Source: Heliocidaris erythrogramma (Eukaryota; Echinodermata; Echinoidea; Camarodonta; Echinometridae). From it: DNA of 64,000 nucleotides. The position numbers and the translations under genes were made by a program. This document shows positions 32,691-45,640 of the stretch, piece by piece. The notes below the pieces were generated by a model. That model was given only the letters and a program-made list of their open reading frames with translations, was not told where the DNA came from and ran no database searches. The DNA is taken from assembly GCA_025617745.1 (NCBI GenBank), contig CM046870.1, forward strand, positions 24,905,501-24,969,500. The letters run 5' to 3'. The first letter of the stretch is position 1, and each line of letters opens with the position of its first letter.

Positions 32691-32812
32691 ATGTTTTGTC
32701 AGTAATTTTTACCGACTACTATTATAATCTATTGAAATCCATGCATCTGATTGGCTGCGAGCAAATTTGTCAGTAAAAATCACTGACAAAACACTTGATA
32801 AAACGCTCCCCT
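32679..32812. mobile_element. GTTTCATAA-family hairpin, copy 3
   Basis: GGTTTCATCATATGTTTTG left, inverted GGGAGCGTTTTATCAAGTG right; the core is inverted here (GCATCTGATTGGCTG). Confidence 0.75.
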
Positions 32813-34861
32813 GATTGGATAAGGAGCGCCCAATTCATTTTCCACCTTGGCCTTTTGAATTCATCCCACTTCTATCGCCCGTGAGACGAGAAAGGACATA
32901 CACGAGAATGGTTAAAAAAAGAAAGGCTGCACGGTTTAAGGTTCCCATAAATCCATGAAATATATCCTGCCTTGAGAACAAAACAGCATCTGGTCATAAC
33001 CGCATCAAGTAAAACGATACGGGAAAAGGAATAAGGTGAAACACAAGTTGTCTAAAGCACCCTAAACAAATAACATAACTGTCCTGCTCCTTTAATTGAA
33101 AGCTAGTGAAGATTTGTTGATATTTTAAATTAAAATGCGGATCACATTACGATATATATATATATATATATGCATGAAAATAAACCTAAAATGCCAATAT
33201 TCGCTATCAAACTGCTAACAACCATACCCTGCTTACCACTCACCGTGCATACATTTTAAATCGGAAAAGTTTTACGCAAAGGATCTAGCTCTTTCCAGTC
33301 ATATTTCATGAGGTTTTGTACCTTATGTTGGGTCTACACTTTAGAGTAACAGTCTAAAATTAAATCTGCGTACATTTTAAAGTATACTCTAAAGTAGATT
33401 CGGATCCAGGATTGTCTGAAAGGGAGACTAGGTTGGGATTTTCCCCCCTGACAGTGTTTTTGTAAAAATTCCCGTCGGCCCTCTCCAGGCTTTCTGTCTG
33501 GTCGGGTTGGAATGGGGGGGGGGGGGGGGGGGGGGGGGGGGTGGGTAAAGGTTGGGACTAGTGAGCAAACACCCCCCCCCCCCCAAACAACAACAAAATA
33601 CAACAAACAACACACATACACACAATACCAACAGGAACAACAACAGTATTGATAACAACAGAAATACCCATTTTTAAAAGTCCCCAGTTCCTTCCCACTG
33701 GTTCTTTCCAGACCCTCTTAGCATGCTTAGTTGTGATGGTGGTGGTGGTGGGGGTCATAAAGGAATTAAAAATTACCGAAATGTATTTCACAAATTTACT
33801 TTTCCCCGTGGGCCCTTTATTACTATACGAAATGACCACAGCACTCTGGGCTAATATTCATGATTTTTTGATTAGCTGATGTGAAAATCACGTAGAAAAA
33901 AATATGTATTCATTAAAGATTGAAAGTGTTTCAAACTATAATATCGAAATCCAACCTGCCGCGCCAATGAGGAGTAATTTTCTTTTCGTTAAACCTAGGC
34001 AATCTCTCTGTAATGACAGTTCAACAACTCCCAAATCAGCAACTCTCAAAGGATAACAAGGTGGCAAACGCTTCAAATAGAACATAAAATGTCTCTGATG
34101 ACATGTGGCACATTCTCTTTACTTTCCTCTTTTTCGTTTGATCAGTTCCGCATTAATTTTGCTGGGAAAGGTCACATCGAGATAGAGTGCCCGTTGCTCA
34201 ATTGATAAAATATTGGGCGTCTGTCGAACAACTGTTGGAGAATGGTGAATTGGTCGTGATTGGTGACGTCTAATTTTGAGAAGGGTTAAATCTGGATCGG
34301 CGCTTAGACGATTGCTTCTGATGCGGAAGGTCGTTAGTGGGGATGGGGGAGGGGGGGGGGGGGGGTGGCGGGGTTGACAACCCCCTTTCAATAAATTTAA
34401 ATATATAACTCTTTCGTGTGGCATAATACCGTGATCAATAAGCTTTCCCGCTTTTATTTCTGTCTCGCGTTGGTCATTTCCATGTTTTTCTTCCCTACCG
34501 TTCTCCTTCAATCCGCGATCCACCCCTCTCTCTCTCTCTCTCAGTATCCAGAATCTTTATTTCTCTTCATCAATTTCCCCTCTGCATTGATTCAGAATGA
34601 ACGCACCCTTTCCCTCTTTCCAATTTGCAAATCATTGTATGGATGGCAGGGCTGACATGGGTTTACATGGTTGAATCCGATACAACTCTTTCCCCTCACA
34701 TAAGAGCTTAAACCTTGAATATAACATTTTGAGCACATTGAGACGGATTTATCCCCAATTCATGAATAATTTTCCACAAATGTTAATATTCAACTTTAAA
34801 GATTCGTAAATGAAGTTGACCGCCATTCATTTTTTAAACACCATAATTAAAGTATATATTA

Positions 34862-34862
<1 letters not shown>
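32813..34862. other. no gene recognised; long homopolymer
   Basis: Contains a G28 run (33514-33541), followed by a C13 run (33572-33584), a G15 run at 34351-34365 and a TA tract near 33152-33171. Reading frames here derive from these tracts. Confidence 0.5.

Positions 34863-34914
<52 letters not shown>
34863..34914. repeat. (TA)n microsatellite
   Basis: About 50 bp of AT dinucleotides directly abutting the palindrome. Confidence 0.92.
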
Positions 34915-34919
<5 letters not shown>

Positions 34920-35086
34920 AAAGTAAGATAAAGTTCACTCCGAGAATAAAGACATAGTAGATATTCGTAGGTTTGCTTCCACAAGCGCTTTCGTTTAATT
35001 CTTCAGGTGGAAGAATGTGGAAGCAAACCTACGAATATCTACTATGTCTTTATTCTCGGAGTGAACTTTATCTTACTTTAAATTAT
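34913..35086. repeat. perfect palindrome, 71-bp arms, 32-bp spacer
   Basis: Left arm 34913-34983 and right arm 35016-35086 are exact reverse complements over all 71 bases by direct comparison. Arms contain CGAGAATAAAGACATAGTAG. On the minus strand the spacer reads CCTGAAGAATTAAACGAAAG, resembling the retroelement motif described in the findings. Two inverted partial element copies are the likeliest origin. Confidence 0.95.
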
Positions 35087-35362
35087 TTTTTCTATACGTT
35101 CTCCCATCTACATTTCTTTATATATCTATATATATATATAGTTATAATTTCCCTTGCGAATGAAAAGACACGAAATGAATATTGGTAAAAATTATATTTA
35201 TATTTACAAAAATTGTCATATACGAACATTTTCAAATGAAATAAATTCATGAAAACGAAATATAAATCTATATGAAAACGATAATTATTACCGACTTTTT
35301 CACGCAGTTCATCATAAATTAATGATTATATTTATATCATACAGCTTGATCTCCTTTATATA

Positions 35363-35573
35363 CACTCTTAGAAATGTTGGGTAAATGCCACTGGGTAAAT
35401 GAAGATTGGGCATAGGTTGGTTAAATTTTGCTCAACTTTTACATGCATTTACCCAACATTGGTCAAAAATAAGAATGAAATTGGTAAAGTTTACCCAAAA
35501 GTTGGTCGGACTCATAAGGACCCTCATGTTGGGTAAAATTTGGCTAAAATTTTGCCCAATATTTCTAAGAGTG
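35363..35573. mobile_element. MITE, TA target site, CACTCTTAGAAATG termini
   Basis: TA at 35361-35362 and 35574-35575. Termini CACTCTTAGAAATGTTGGG and, inverted, CACTCTTAGAAATATTGGG. The interior repeats GTTGGGTAAA in both orientations. 211 bp, mariner-type. Confidence 0.85.
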
Positions 35574-36400
35574 TATGTTTCAAACAATTCAATGGGTTCG
35601 GGTAAAAGCCGAAATGCATCAAAAATGATTGTAAGAAATAAATAGAATAAATGTATCCATACATCTACAGTATAAAGGTTTATCGATCTCTCTAGTTTTT
35701 TAGATAATCAACGTAACTATTATACTCAGTGGATTAGTCGGTATATAATATAGAGTTATATCATTCATAACCGACAACTCATTTTTCACAAATTTTGTTT
35801 GAAAAAAGCGAACACAGATAAGGATGGCAGCATTGTATATATTACAAACATCGCTACGTTCCAACCCAAAAAGTCAAAGGCTTAGAGATATACGTGTACA
35901 AACAGATCTCTATAATGGACAAATTTACAATGTTATTGGTGTAGACACACTATCAAATAAAGCCTAGCCGGGAGGGCCATGTTTGAGGGAAATTGTTGTG
36001 ATACCGGATGGGACGTGGCAATTACACTAACTATAATTAAAGAGCTTACTGTAGAGCGGGAATTTCAAATGTTAGGAATCTTAGCTCCAAAGACAGCCAT
36101 GTACACAACAGACTGTATTGGTGACTGCGTGGCGTAACCTAAATGCTGTATGTGGCGTTACGTGGCGTACATAGCATTACGTGTCGTTGCGTGGCCATTA
36201 CCTGGAATTGACATGTCCTTACGTGGGCCCATTATTGAAAGGTCTGCAGTGCGTAGCTGTGATATAACTCTGCGGCAGCTACCTAACCCTTACCGGGGAT
36301 TTACAATACAGCCTTAATTTATTTGTTTTTAATCAGACCCTACGTTGCGCTTACGTCTAGGTTTTAAGTGATAATGTGACAAAAAAGACTGAAGAGGCCA
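35574..36400. other. no gene recognised
   Basis: AT-rich; 36122-36235 shows degenerate GTGGCGTTACGTGGCG units. No coding signal. Confidence 0.45.
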
Positions 36401-36548
36401 GGGTCCTGTTTTTCATAAAACTTTTTATCAGTAACAACTGCCACATTTCAATGACAAAATTCTCAGCCAATCAGATGCAAGGATTTCAGTAGCTTATAAC
36501 AACTATCATAACTTGTCATTGATAACAAGTTTTATGAAACGGGACCCA
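36401..36548. mobile_element. GTTTCATAA-family hairpin, copy 4
   Basis: GGGTCCTGTTTTTCATAAAAC left, inverted GGGTCCCGTTTCATAAAAC right, core CAGCCAATCAGATGCAAGG. Closest to copy 1. Confidence 0.83.
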
Positions 36549-39227
36549 GCTCTTTCACGGCGCACATGTTGCACATACGATTTTGGCTGGCCCGAGTGTG
36601 GTGTGTTATTGATTAGGACAGGTCTTGTCGAGATATCAACCCATTTTCATATATATAGCACCTGGCAGGCTACGCATTTCACTTCACAAAAACAATAAAC
36701 ATACAAGTGTTACAGCTATAATAATTTAAACTTGTGTCATGTCCTAAAAGTCTTCAAACATTTGAAGAACTCCTCAATATGTTGATCTATACGTTTATGC
36801 CATTTACAGCCTTGTACTATGCTATACATCAACATTTATCGCTTTTATGATTTTTTCTAGCGAGCGGGGAGAGCGAACAAAAATATTGACACTTTTAAAC
36901 ACTCTTTAAAGAGATATATTTGTATGTAAATAAATTTATAGCCTTTTAAAATCTCGCAATTAATGGGCAATCCAACCTTGGTAATAAGATGATTTGTGTG
37001 AAAGCAGAAAAAAAAAGTAAAACAGGACGATGAACATATGAAATAAATGGGACAAGGAAAAACAAGTTAAGGATGTTTGAAAAATGAGATCACCAGATCT
37101 ATGCCAATCTCAAATTGGCAATTTGTTGAGTCGATTTTGACGTACTTGCGGACAACTCTCCCGTTTGTCGTATACAAAAATATCATGAACTTGCCGTTTT
37201 TTCCGAAGCGTCTTTACCCTCGGGGCAGATGTCAAAAGTTTCAAAGAAACCACCTTATAATTTTAGATTATGTGGGGGGGGGGGGGGGGGGGTAGTTTGT
37301 AGGTCCTATCACTTTGCACAAATTAAAAAAAATATGTGTGTTTGTCTCTTTTGAAACCCACATGAGCTGCTTGTCCCATTAGGATTTATGTCTCTTTGCT
37401 GAGTGATTGAAGTCTGAAAAACCCCTCTCAAACGACAAATCATTTATTCAGTAGACCTCATATTGCGAGGACATAAAGTCATATATTATTTCTTGACATT
37501 GTCAAGAGATTGTTCTATTTACCTCTGGCAGATTCCATCATCTAGATTTGTTCTTTTGTCACCATCTTTCTCCCCAGCTGAAACCGCACAAAGACTGCAT
37601 TTGCCAAGGGTTACCAATTCTCCTCGTTCCATAGAAGTATTGGTACTGATACAGTAGGGATATAAAAAATGACAGAAGTGTCATATATCAGGGCCGTACA
37701 AGCTAGAGGTTCTTGGGTTGGAACACCTCCCCCCCCCCTCCCCGCCCCCCCCAAAAAAAACAACCTTCCTTACGTTTTTCAGAGAATTTTAAAAAGAAGC
37801 GGCACACAGTAAATGTACGTGAGGACCTTTTTTGGTCAGATGATTTGGAGTGGAAAAACGACAGGGAGCACAAAAATTTAAATTATTAGGGGCATCCTTT
37901 TTGTGTGTTCTTAAAACACGCCAGATTGGGTGTTTAAATGGGAACGGGTCAATTGTGGCCCCACCCTAAATTCGCCAATGTTATATTCCCCTTTTTCTTC
38001 ACCCTCTCTTATATACCACATCTGAAACTCAACATTCTCGCTTTTACAGACTAACCTTTCCCAGTATCACCTGAGTTCTTCTCATAAAGCCATCCTCCTC
38101 CCAACACCCCTCCCCTCCAAACCAGACACCCTCTCACGTTTCATTTTCACAACATTTGTACACTCGACACCATTCTGGTACACCCACGGCCTAATCAACT
38201 GTCAGATAATATATTAATACAAAACCTTACCTTAACAGCTGATACGATTACACGAAGTATCATCCTATCTCTATGTACTCACTGGCGTAGCCAGACTTGT
38301 TGACCGGTGGGTCAACAAGTCAAAAAGTTCAAAAAGGTCAAAAAGGTCAACCCCCCACACACACAGAGCTTCGTTTTTAGCGGATGAACAGGTGGGAGGG
38401 AGCGCATGGCACCCTCGTGCCCCTAAATACGCCTATACATGTATTGTACTCAATGTCCACTCAGAGAAGGAGTCTGCCCCTCTTTTATCTCGAGAAATTA
38501 AAACACGAAGGATACTTCCCCAGGGGCTGTTTCACAATTTCCTTTTTCATTTCCAAGTCTTCTCAAACTTCAGGTCATCAATATCTTAGAAAGGTTTCGT
38601 TTCAAACCCGATTAGCGTTTTTCCTCACACCCAGTTAATGGATACCACAATATTTTGACACGATACTCTGTCATCTTCTTAACAATCACGTACATGTATT
38701 GAAAAAACCCCGACCCTAGCAGAAACCGAAGAATGGAAAAAAGATAATCAGGGGCATCACTTGAGCATTTTCGAAAGGGTTGGGGTTGAGGGGTTGGGAG
38801 AGGGATGTCGGGCTAAACTTTCCAACAAGCTCCACCAGAAATAAGGATTTTCAACTTTGCCAACAAAGAGAAATAATTATGTGGTCTTCAGTTTGTCAAA
38901 TTTGCTGACAATGTTCTCCAAAAGTTTCTAGCAACCTATAGAAATTTAAGGCCATATCTTTTGCGATTAGCAGACAAGGCTAAAAACTTCCAGAGTTTGA
39001 CGACAGAAAACTGGAGGAGTGTCACACCGCACATACCCTATAGTGATGCCTCTGTGTTTGAATGTAATGTTTGTCAATGGCAAAAAAATGAATTATTAGA
39101 GAATCAAAATTAATACACCTTGCACGGAACACATTTAACACTTGTGTCGAGAGAGACATCTATAGATTTATTTTGTTTAAGGACATACGACAGATAAATA
39201 GGATATCTCTGCAATGGGACATACAGG
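36549..39227. other. no gene recognised
   Basis: AT-rich with a G19 run at 37274-37292 and C-rich stretch at 37727-37750. A fragment of foldback family C lies at about 36970-37080. Nothing coding can be supported. Confidence 0.45.
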
Positions 39228-39300
39228 TATCTGACAGGGATGGAACCCTAAACCGTTGGTGAATGTCCAGAAAATCAACCACTATACCACGGCGACGGTA
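39228..39300 (-). mobile_element. tRNA-like SINE head, minus strand
   Basis: Minus strand reads GCCGTGGTATAGTGGTTGAT (A box) and GGGTTCCATCCC (B box) at tRNA-like spacing. No clean acceptor stem or CCA end, so a SINE head is likelier than a gene. Confidence 0.5.
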
Positions 39301-39782
39301 CCTGCACAGTACCTGACACATGGTCGATCAGTTTGGTTTGCAAGAGGCAAGAATGAGTATGGCAAGCTGGTCTCTGCAGTTTAGAAGGCGAATATTTCTT
39401 TGAGAAGCAGGAGCGTAGTCCCTTTTCCCATCCTACCAGTCTATATATCCTTAGGTCCTCGCAAGCAAAACGTCGATCATTCCAGTTAGCGAATGGCAAG
39501 AATTGGTACGGCAAGCTGGTCTCCTGCAGGAAGTGTTGAGTCTTTCTTTCTTTCAGAAGATGTATCGTAGTGTTTTTCAATCATGCCATGCTGTAAGATC
39601 CCGAGGTGTTGCACCAACTGCTCAGAAGCAATAAGTCATCCTTGAAGATCTGTGAACAATAATTTAAAGGAACAAAAATACATGCAAATTAGTTAATACA
39701 TTTTAAAAATCTGTACGCAAATAATACCAGTTTGATAATCAGACTTAATATTATATATCAAGATGATAAATGTAAAAAATAA

Positions 39783-39990
39783 TGCTCCGGGACAATTATT
39801 TTAGAGCTTTATTTCGAGATATATAGGGTTCGGGTTAGGGTTGCCATTGGGTTTGAAGTTATGTTTTGGGGTGAGGGTTAGTGTTAGGTATTTGGATGAG
39901 GGTTAGTGTTAGGTATTGGGTGAGGGTTAGTGTTAGGTATAGTGTTTGATACAAAGTTGGAGTTAAGAATTATGGAGGATATTGATTTTA
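39783..39990 (+). repeat. telomere-like dispersed repeat, copy 4
   Basis: Starts ATGCTCCGGGACAATTAT, then TCGGGTTAGGG and three direct GTGAGGGTTAGTGTTAGGTA units, then TAGTGTTTGATACA. Confidence 0.65.
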
Positions 39991-40112
39991 CTTCTTTTCT
40001 TGCTTTATTCCTTCACTATGAATTTTAAAGATGAGATTATTACTGCTGACGACGTGGAAAGACACTACCTTCAATGTAATTGTGCTTTCCTTTATTCAAC
40101 CTGTAAAGTGAA

Positions 40113-40256
40113 GGGTAAGTTTCATAAAACTTATCAATAACAAGTTGCAATAACTATTATAAGCTACTGAAGTTCTTGCATCTGCTTGGCTGAGAAAAAA
40201 TGTGTCGTAAAACTTTGGCAGCTTTTATTGATAATACGTTTTTATGAAACAGGGCC
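40113..40256. mobile_element. GTTTCATAA-family hairpin, copy 5
   Basis: GGTAAGTTTCATAAAAC left, inverted GGCCCTGTTTCATAAAAAC right. The core is inverted and diverged. Confidence 0.7.
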
Positions 40257-40664
40257 GTGGCCTCGATCTATTACATCTGAGCATACACGCGAACACGATT
40301 TCTCCTAGTTTCATTTCTATTTCCTTATTGTCACAGCTCCCTCTCAATGTCTGTTTGTGACGTACACATGTGGCTCGCTGTGAAAAAAAATAGCTCTATA
40401 CTATCACTGAATTATGTGAACTATATTAGCCCTCTACATCATGGGGCGTAGAGTATCAGAATGCAACACATACAAGCAAGTTTGTATATAATTAATGACA
40501 ACCCCGTCCTTCTTTAAATTGCAATAAAATACAGCAGCAAAACTGTTGACATGATAGTACGGAAAGCAAGCTTCCAGTCCCTATATTATGAGGGAAGTTC
40601 TTAACTTTTTTTTCGCATGCTGTTTTTTTTTTCTGGACAACTTCACATCTTAGGTCTGCCAAGC

Positions 40665-41143
40665 TTAAAGGGATACTCAACCGCAGATTGTGGACGTTTT
40701 AATGCCGCGACAGGGCACCGTGATCGTTACCTGATCATGCCGTTGCCTCGCGGGGCGCAAACCTCGGACAGACTGGTCGCCGCACAACATGCACGCTCCA
40801 CCTGAGCTCGAGCTTTCGTGCGAGATTCGGTCGGCTTCGTGCAGCCGAAATGTCATCCCACTTAGCCCAACGGACGCGTTCGACGCACAAACTTTGTGTA
40901 CGAGTGAATGGGACTTATGGGGTGTTCCAAGAAAGTTGCGATTGATTGCAAGTTGCAACTGATCGGTACTGACCAATCAAAATCATTGTTGCAAGCGCAT
41001 CTTCTTGAATGGGCAGACCCTAAACCATTCAGAAAGGTCGTTCTAATTTGCTTTACAATTTGCAATTGATTGCAACTTTCTTGCAACACCCCATTAGGCA
41101 ATCCCGACTTTCCCCACGGCCGCCTAGTGACGTATCCCTTTAA
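40665..41143. mobile_element. outer TIR element carrying a nested MITE
   Basis: Termini TTAAAGGGATACTCA and, inverted, TTAAAGGGATACGTCA. Unusually GC-rich interior. Contains the insertion at 40918-41093. Confidence 0.6.
40918..41093. mobile_element. nested MITE, TTA target site (PIF/Harbinger-like)
   Basis: TTA at 40915-40917 and 41094-41096. Termini TGGGGTGTTCCAAGAAAGTT and, inverted, TGGGGTGTTGCAAGAAAGTT, continuing into GCRATTGATTGCAA. A 3-bp TTA duplication fits PIF/Harbinger insertion. Confidence 0.78.
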
Positions 41144-42952
41144 ACCTGTAGCTGCCTTTATCATTACCATTTACCGCCATCCTGAGGCCACTTTTACGGT
41201 CTTCTGAAAACACCGTCATGAAACCTAATTCAGCGCGCAAAATGATTAGCCCTATAATCAGCGGCACTCTTTAAAACAGTTTCCTCCAATCTTTGATCTA
41301 ATTAGAGAACTTCATGACCTAAGTGATGCCGCAAATCCCGGAAATTCGATCGGGCACTACTCTATCGTTGAAGGAATAAAAATGGAGTGTTTTCCAAGTC
41401 GATACATTACTATTTTATTTCATTACAGTGTTTCGTTCCTCCTGGAATTCCCACTTTGCGCTCGTCTCTGCTAAATACGTCAGGATATCACACTGCTTTG
41501 AGCAGAATTAGGGGAAAGATATTCGAGACAGTACGAAAGAGTCATGAGCTATAATGCTCCCCGAACTGTATAAGAGCTATTCAGTAACATTAATCAGTCA
41601 ATTAACTGCACATTTGGAACCTTCGGTTGATTAAGCACATCGGTCGTCGAAAGTGCGGTCTTTCAAAGGATTACATAGAAGTTATGCATTCAAACGATTG
41701 GCCTTAACCCAGGCAAGTTATCATAAACATTTTTAAAAGGAAGGGGTCACGTTTGACGTCCTCTAATAAAATGGGATTTGCCCATGGATTTTGTCTGGTG
41801 TGTGTTGGTTAGCTCTGATTAACTTGACATCCCCCCCCTTTTTTTTTACTGAATCCTGAAACGAACCTACACCATGTACACTGGATAGCTGAACACATTC
41901 CGTCGGAAAACTAACACATACGCAACGCTTCCAATGTAACGACTTTTGATGTCACAAACACTTTTTACAATAAATCCCGGACCCGTTTTACAAGGAGGAA
42001 CAAAAACAAAAGCAGCACGACGGAAAGAAAGAACACAAAAAATCAACAACAAAAACGCTGTGATTCTCTTGTTCGTATATCGCTCTCTGCTTCGCACAAG
42101 CCTCAGTGACGGCGTGATGGATTAGAGCTTGACTAGAAGAGTCACCAATCTGCTTCTCATGGTGCAATTTCCAGCTCGGTTGAGACAGGAACTCAATAGC
42201 AAAGGACTACTGGAGGAATCGTTCAATGATCAGACGTTATCCCTCTTGATTGGTATAAGTGATTGGATCGCACGATAACAAAAAAATAGCTGCGATTCCC
42301 TATGGAATCTGTCGCTTTCTCGTTAAGACAGGTTTCATTGTTTTACGAGAAGCACGAACAAGTTTAAAGGGAGATCATGGAGAGTTGAAGACTGACTGAC
42401 TGACATCCATCTTTACATATGCAAAACAGAATATTTCCTACGGGAAATTCCAAACCTGATACCTAAGTTTTGAAGAGTAGCAGACAAATAAAAAGTCTGA
42501 ATAAAACCATTCAGTTCATACTGGATTCCAAGTTTATGAGCATGACATAGGGAGAATGTTTCATTAGTTTTGATATCTCTTATGGAATGCTTGAAACTGT
42601 TGAGCACGAACAGATTAACGGGTTAATAAAAACTGGAATTGTAAACAAATACCTTTGGTGGCGTGTCTGCGCGCAGGTTGTGTGTGCGTGTGTGTTTTGT
42701 AAGTTTACTAAGGGGGCTTGGGGCAGCTGGGTGAGGTGTATTGCGTTGCGGTGATTACCATGGTGTATGTTATGTCTGTGCTAATGTGTGTATATATATA
42801 TATATATATATATGTATATTTTACTAAAGGGTACATTAGGTCGACACCTAACAATGCAGTTTATTTCGTCATAATAGCGACCCCTACATTAGGTAGACAG
42901 TTGGTACATTAGGTCGAAAGTTGAACAAAGAAAAAGAACAAACACTGTCCTC

Positions 42953-42989
<37 letters not shown>

Positions 42990-43008
42990 AAGTGAAATAC
43001 GATCAATA
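41144..43008. other. no gene recognised
   Basis: Includes TA tracts at 42791-42813 and 42957-42984 and repeated TACATTAGGTCGA motifs (42832-42925). No coding signal. Confidence 0.45.
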
Positions 43009-43296
43009 TTTCCGAATAATTATTTGGTTCGTTCATTTTCGTAAAATCCATTATTCCAAAGATTCGTTATTCCGAAGTTTTGTTTATCAGAAGATTCATA
43101 ACTGCGAAAATTAATTAGGGTCCGTTATTCCAAATTAAATAAAAGATATTTCTTTATTCATTTTTTAGACTTACGAACCCGAGTCATTTTGGGAAGCACG
43201 AACCCTTTTCTATTTTAGAAATTTCGAACCCTCTGATCAACGAACCTTCGAAAAAACAACCTTCCAAATATTACCTTCGGAAGAGCGCGGTGTAAC
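43009..43296. mobile_element. TTCCGAA hairpin element, diverged copy 4
   Basis: GATTCGTTATTCCGAAG on the left, and CGAACC units and CGAACCTTCGAAAAAAC on the right. More mismatches than the other copies; no target duplication seen. Confidence 0.6.
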
Positions 43297-44031
43297 AGAA
43301 ACTGAAATTGCTCGTAAACATGCATGTGAATCGTTTTTTGAATAAAGGTCATTGTATGCCGTCATACACTGGCTTTTTAAAGCATATATTAAACCTTTTC
43401 AGCTTCAAAAGGCTTCATGTTAGAAGACGTTGTGCCTATGGCTAGATATTGCAAGACACGTATTGATGTATATTACACCATCCATCATGAACCCTCTCGG
43501 GCCGTTCGAGGGGCTAGTTCGATAGATCTTCTTATGACAAGCCGTAACCCTTTTTGTGTTCAATGAAACGAGCGTTATGTTCCGAAGGGAGTCAGCGAAA
43601 TAAATTAATCATGTGACGATCTTAAAGGAGACTTGCAACGTTGGATCAGTATGACGCACCTTCTGAAAAGAAAGGCCTCGGGATTTTCTCGTTAAAAAAT
43701 TATTGTTTTCCCACTAATAATGAAATCATACCAATGACAAACTTATATCTGGAAAGATATGATTGCCACCAAGAATATTAACGTAAAATGGCGCCTAAAA
43801 TTAATACGCGCACGTTATGCTGGAGGGAGTAGGATGATAGTATGTAGTGCTTATATCTATTTCCTTATTTTTTCTAATGTCTGATCTAATTCTTTTCCTA
43901 GCTGCGTGCTATGTTTAATATCATCATCTGATCTTACTATTCTACCCCCTCCCTCTGTCTCTAATGCTCTTTCTTTCTTTCTCTTTTTTTTTTCTCTCTC
44001 TCTATCTTCCTCTCCCTATCTCTCATTCTCG

Positions 44032-44308
44032 CTATGTAGTCGAGTGGTTTAAACACTTGACTGGAGATGCAAAGGTCGTGGGTTCGAACCCCAGTACGAC
44101 ACTAGTGTTCTTTGGCAAGACATTAATATACATTTGCCACTCTCAACCCAGGTGTTAAATGGGTACCGGTAAGAAGGAATTCCTTGAATGCTGTGATCAC
44201 CGAATTCGGTAGCCTAGCTAGAGCCGGGGTAATATTGGAGCGCCTTAAACGTGGTGGATATGAGCGCTATAAAAATACCCAATATCATTATTATTATTAT
44301 TATTATTG
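44032..44308 (+). mobile_element. near-complete tRNA-derived SINE
   Basis: A-box TAGTCGAGTGGTTTAAACAC, B-box GGGTTCGAACCCC (44080-44092), body TTTGGCAAGACATTAATA and GGTGTTAAATGGGTACC, ATT tail. The head resembles the copy at 15928; the body matches 13820-14180. Confidence 0.87.
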
Positions 44309-45179
44309 CTATTTCTCCCCCCCCCCCCGCTCTGTCTCCCTACCTCTTGTATATTATAACCCTTAATGTTGCGCTCTCTCTGTGTCTCTGTCTACCTTTC
44401 GCTCACTCTCTGTCTGTGTGTTCCGCCATATATGCTCTAGGCTTTTCCTTCCTCCCGGGACTTAAATACAACCCATGTGCTGTGGGGGAGGATACAAGTT
44501 CCATTAATATTCCACCAAGCATGCTTCGTGTAGATCGTTAACCCGCTGCCTAAGGGAACCGGGTTGTCACTATATTAAGGCTATGGGAATTTAAGAATCC
44601 AGTTGTTAACGGGTTTCTAATGTATGCCAATCAGCTTAGGGAACCTCGCCGTGGCCGAGTTCAAAGCTTGCGCAAACATGGCGATCCGTCAAACTCGTTA
44701 TTTCAATAAAGAGAAAAAACATCCATGAGGTACTGTAATACATGATGTTATCTTGTTTAACCTCGGAGTTTTTCCCTCTCATTGCTCGGTACTTGGTGTG
44801 CGGTTATGTTTTGCATGATGCGTGTCGAGGGATATGAAATCTTATCATACTAAAATACGTCAAAAGATGCATAGATTGAGTGTTTAATTCTAATTACCAT
44901 ATTTTGATGGGATAACTCTATTCCCCTGTGTTTTCATTAGCCATATTTTCTTAGTGATATAGATTATCTCCATCGGCTTCACAAGAGGGCCTCATTACCT
45001 CATGGTCGATGTAATTTATAAAGTCAATTTGGAGCTTACGTGATCGGCAGTTTCCTTGGGGGCAAATTGTGATTACATGAATTCCCAAGCTTTAAAAATA
45101 AATTTGATGATTCTGACGTTATGACAGTGATAATACTTTTAAAAGAGTGACGGAGAAGGGAACTGGGGGTGACGAGAAA

Positions 45180-45394
45180 AGAAAGAGTGCGAGAGAGAGA
45201 GAGAGAGCGGGAGAGAAATACAAGAAGAAAGATAAAGAGATGCGTGAGAAAGCTAGAAAATAAATTGCTTGAGAGAGGAAGAAATAGAGGAAAGATGGTT
45301 ACAACTAGGATAAAGGGGAATAGAGACACAATGTAGAGGACAGATAAGAGAGAGAGAGAGAGAGATACAGAGCCAGAGACAAAGATGTGTGTGC

Positions 45395-45433
<39 letters not shown>

Positions 45434-45640
45434 GCAGACAGACAGACAGACATACAGAGACAGAGAGGGGCAAGAGACAGAGAGCGAGAGAAGAGAGAGA
45501 GTAAAAAAGAGATACAGACAGAATATGAAAATATAAAGAGAGAGACACACACACAACACACAGCCTCACACACACGCACACAAAGATATAGCCAAAAGAA
45601 AGAAAGAGAGAGAGAGAGAGTCGGGTTATACATGTACAAA
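45180..45640 (+). repeat. compound GA/GT/CA simple-repeat block
   Basis: GAGAGA blocks, (GT)n at about 45389-45414, GACA units and (CA)n. Four overlapping long frames on both strands arise from dinucleotide periodicity. Confidence 0.93.
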
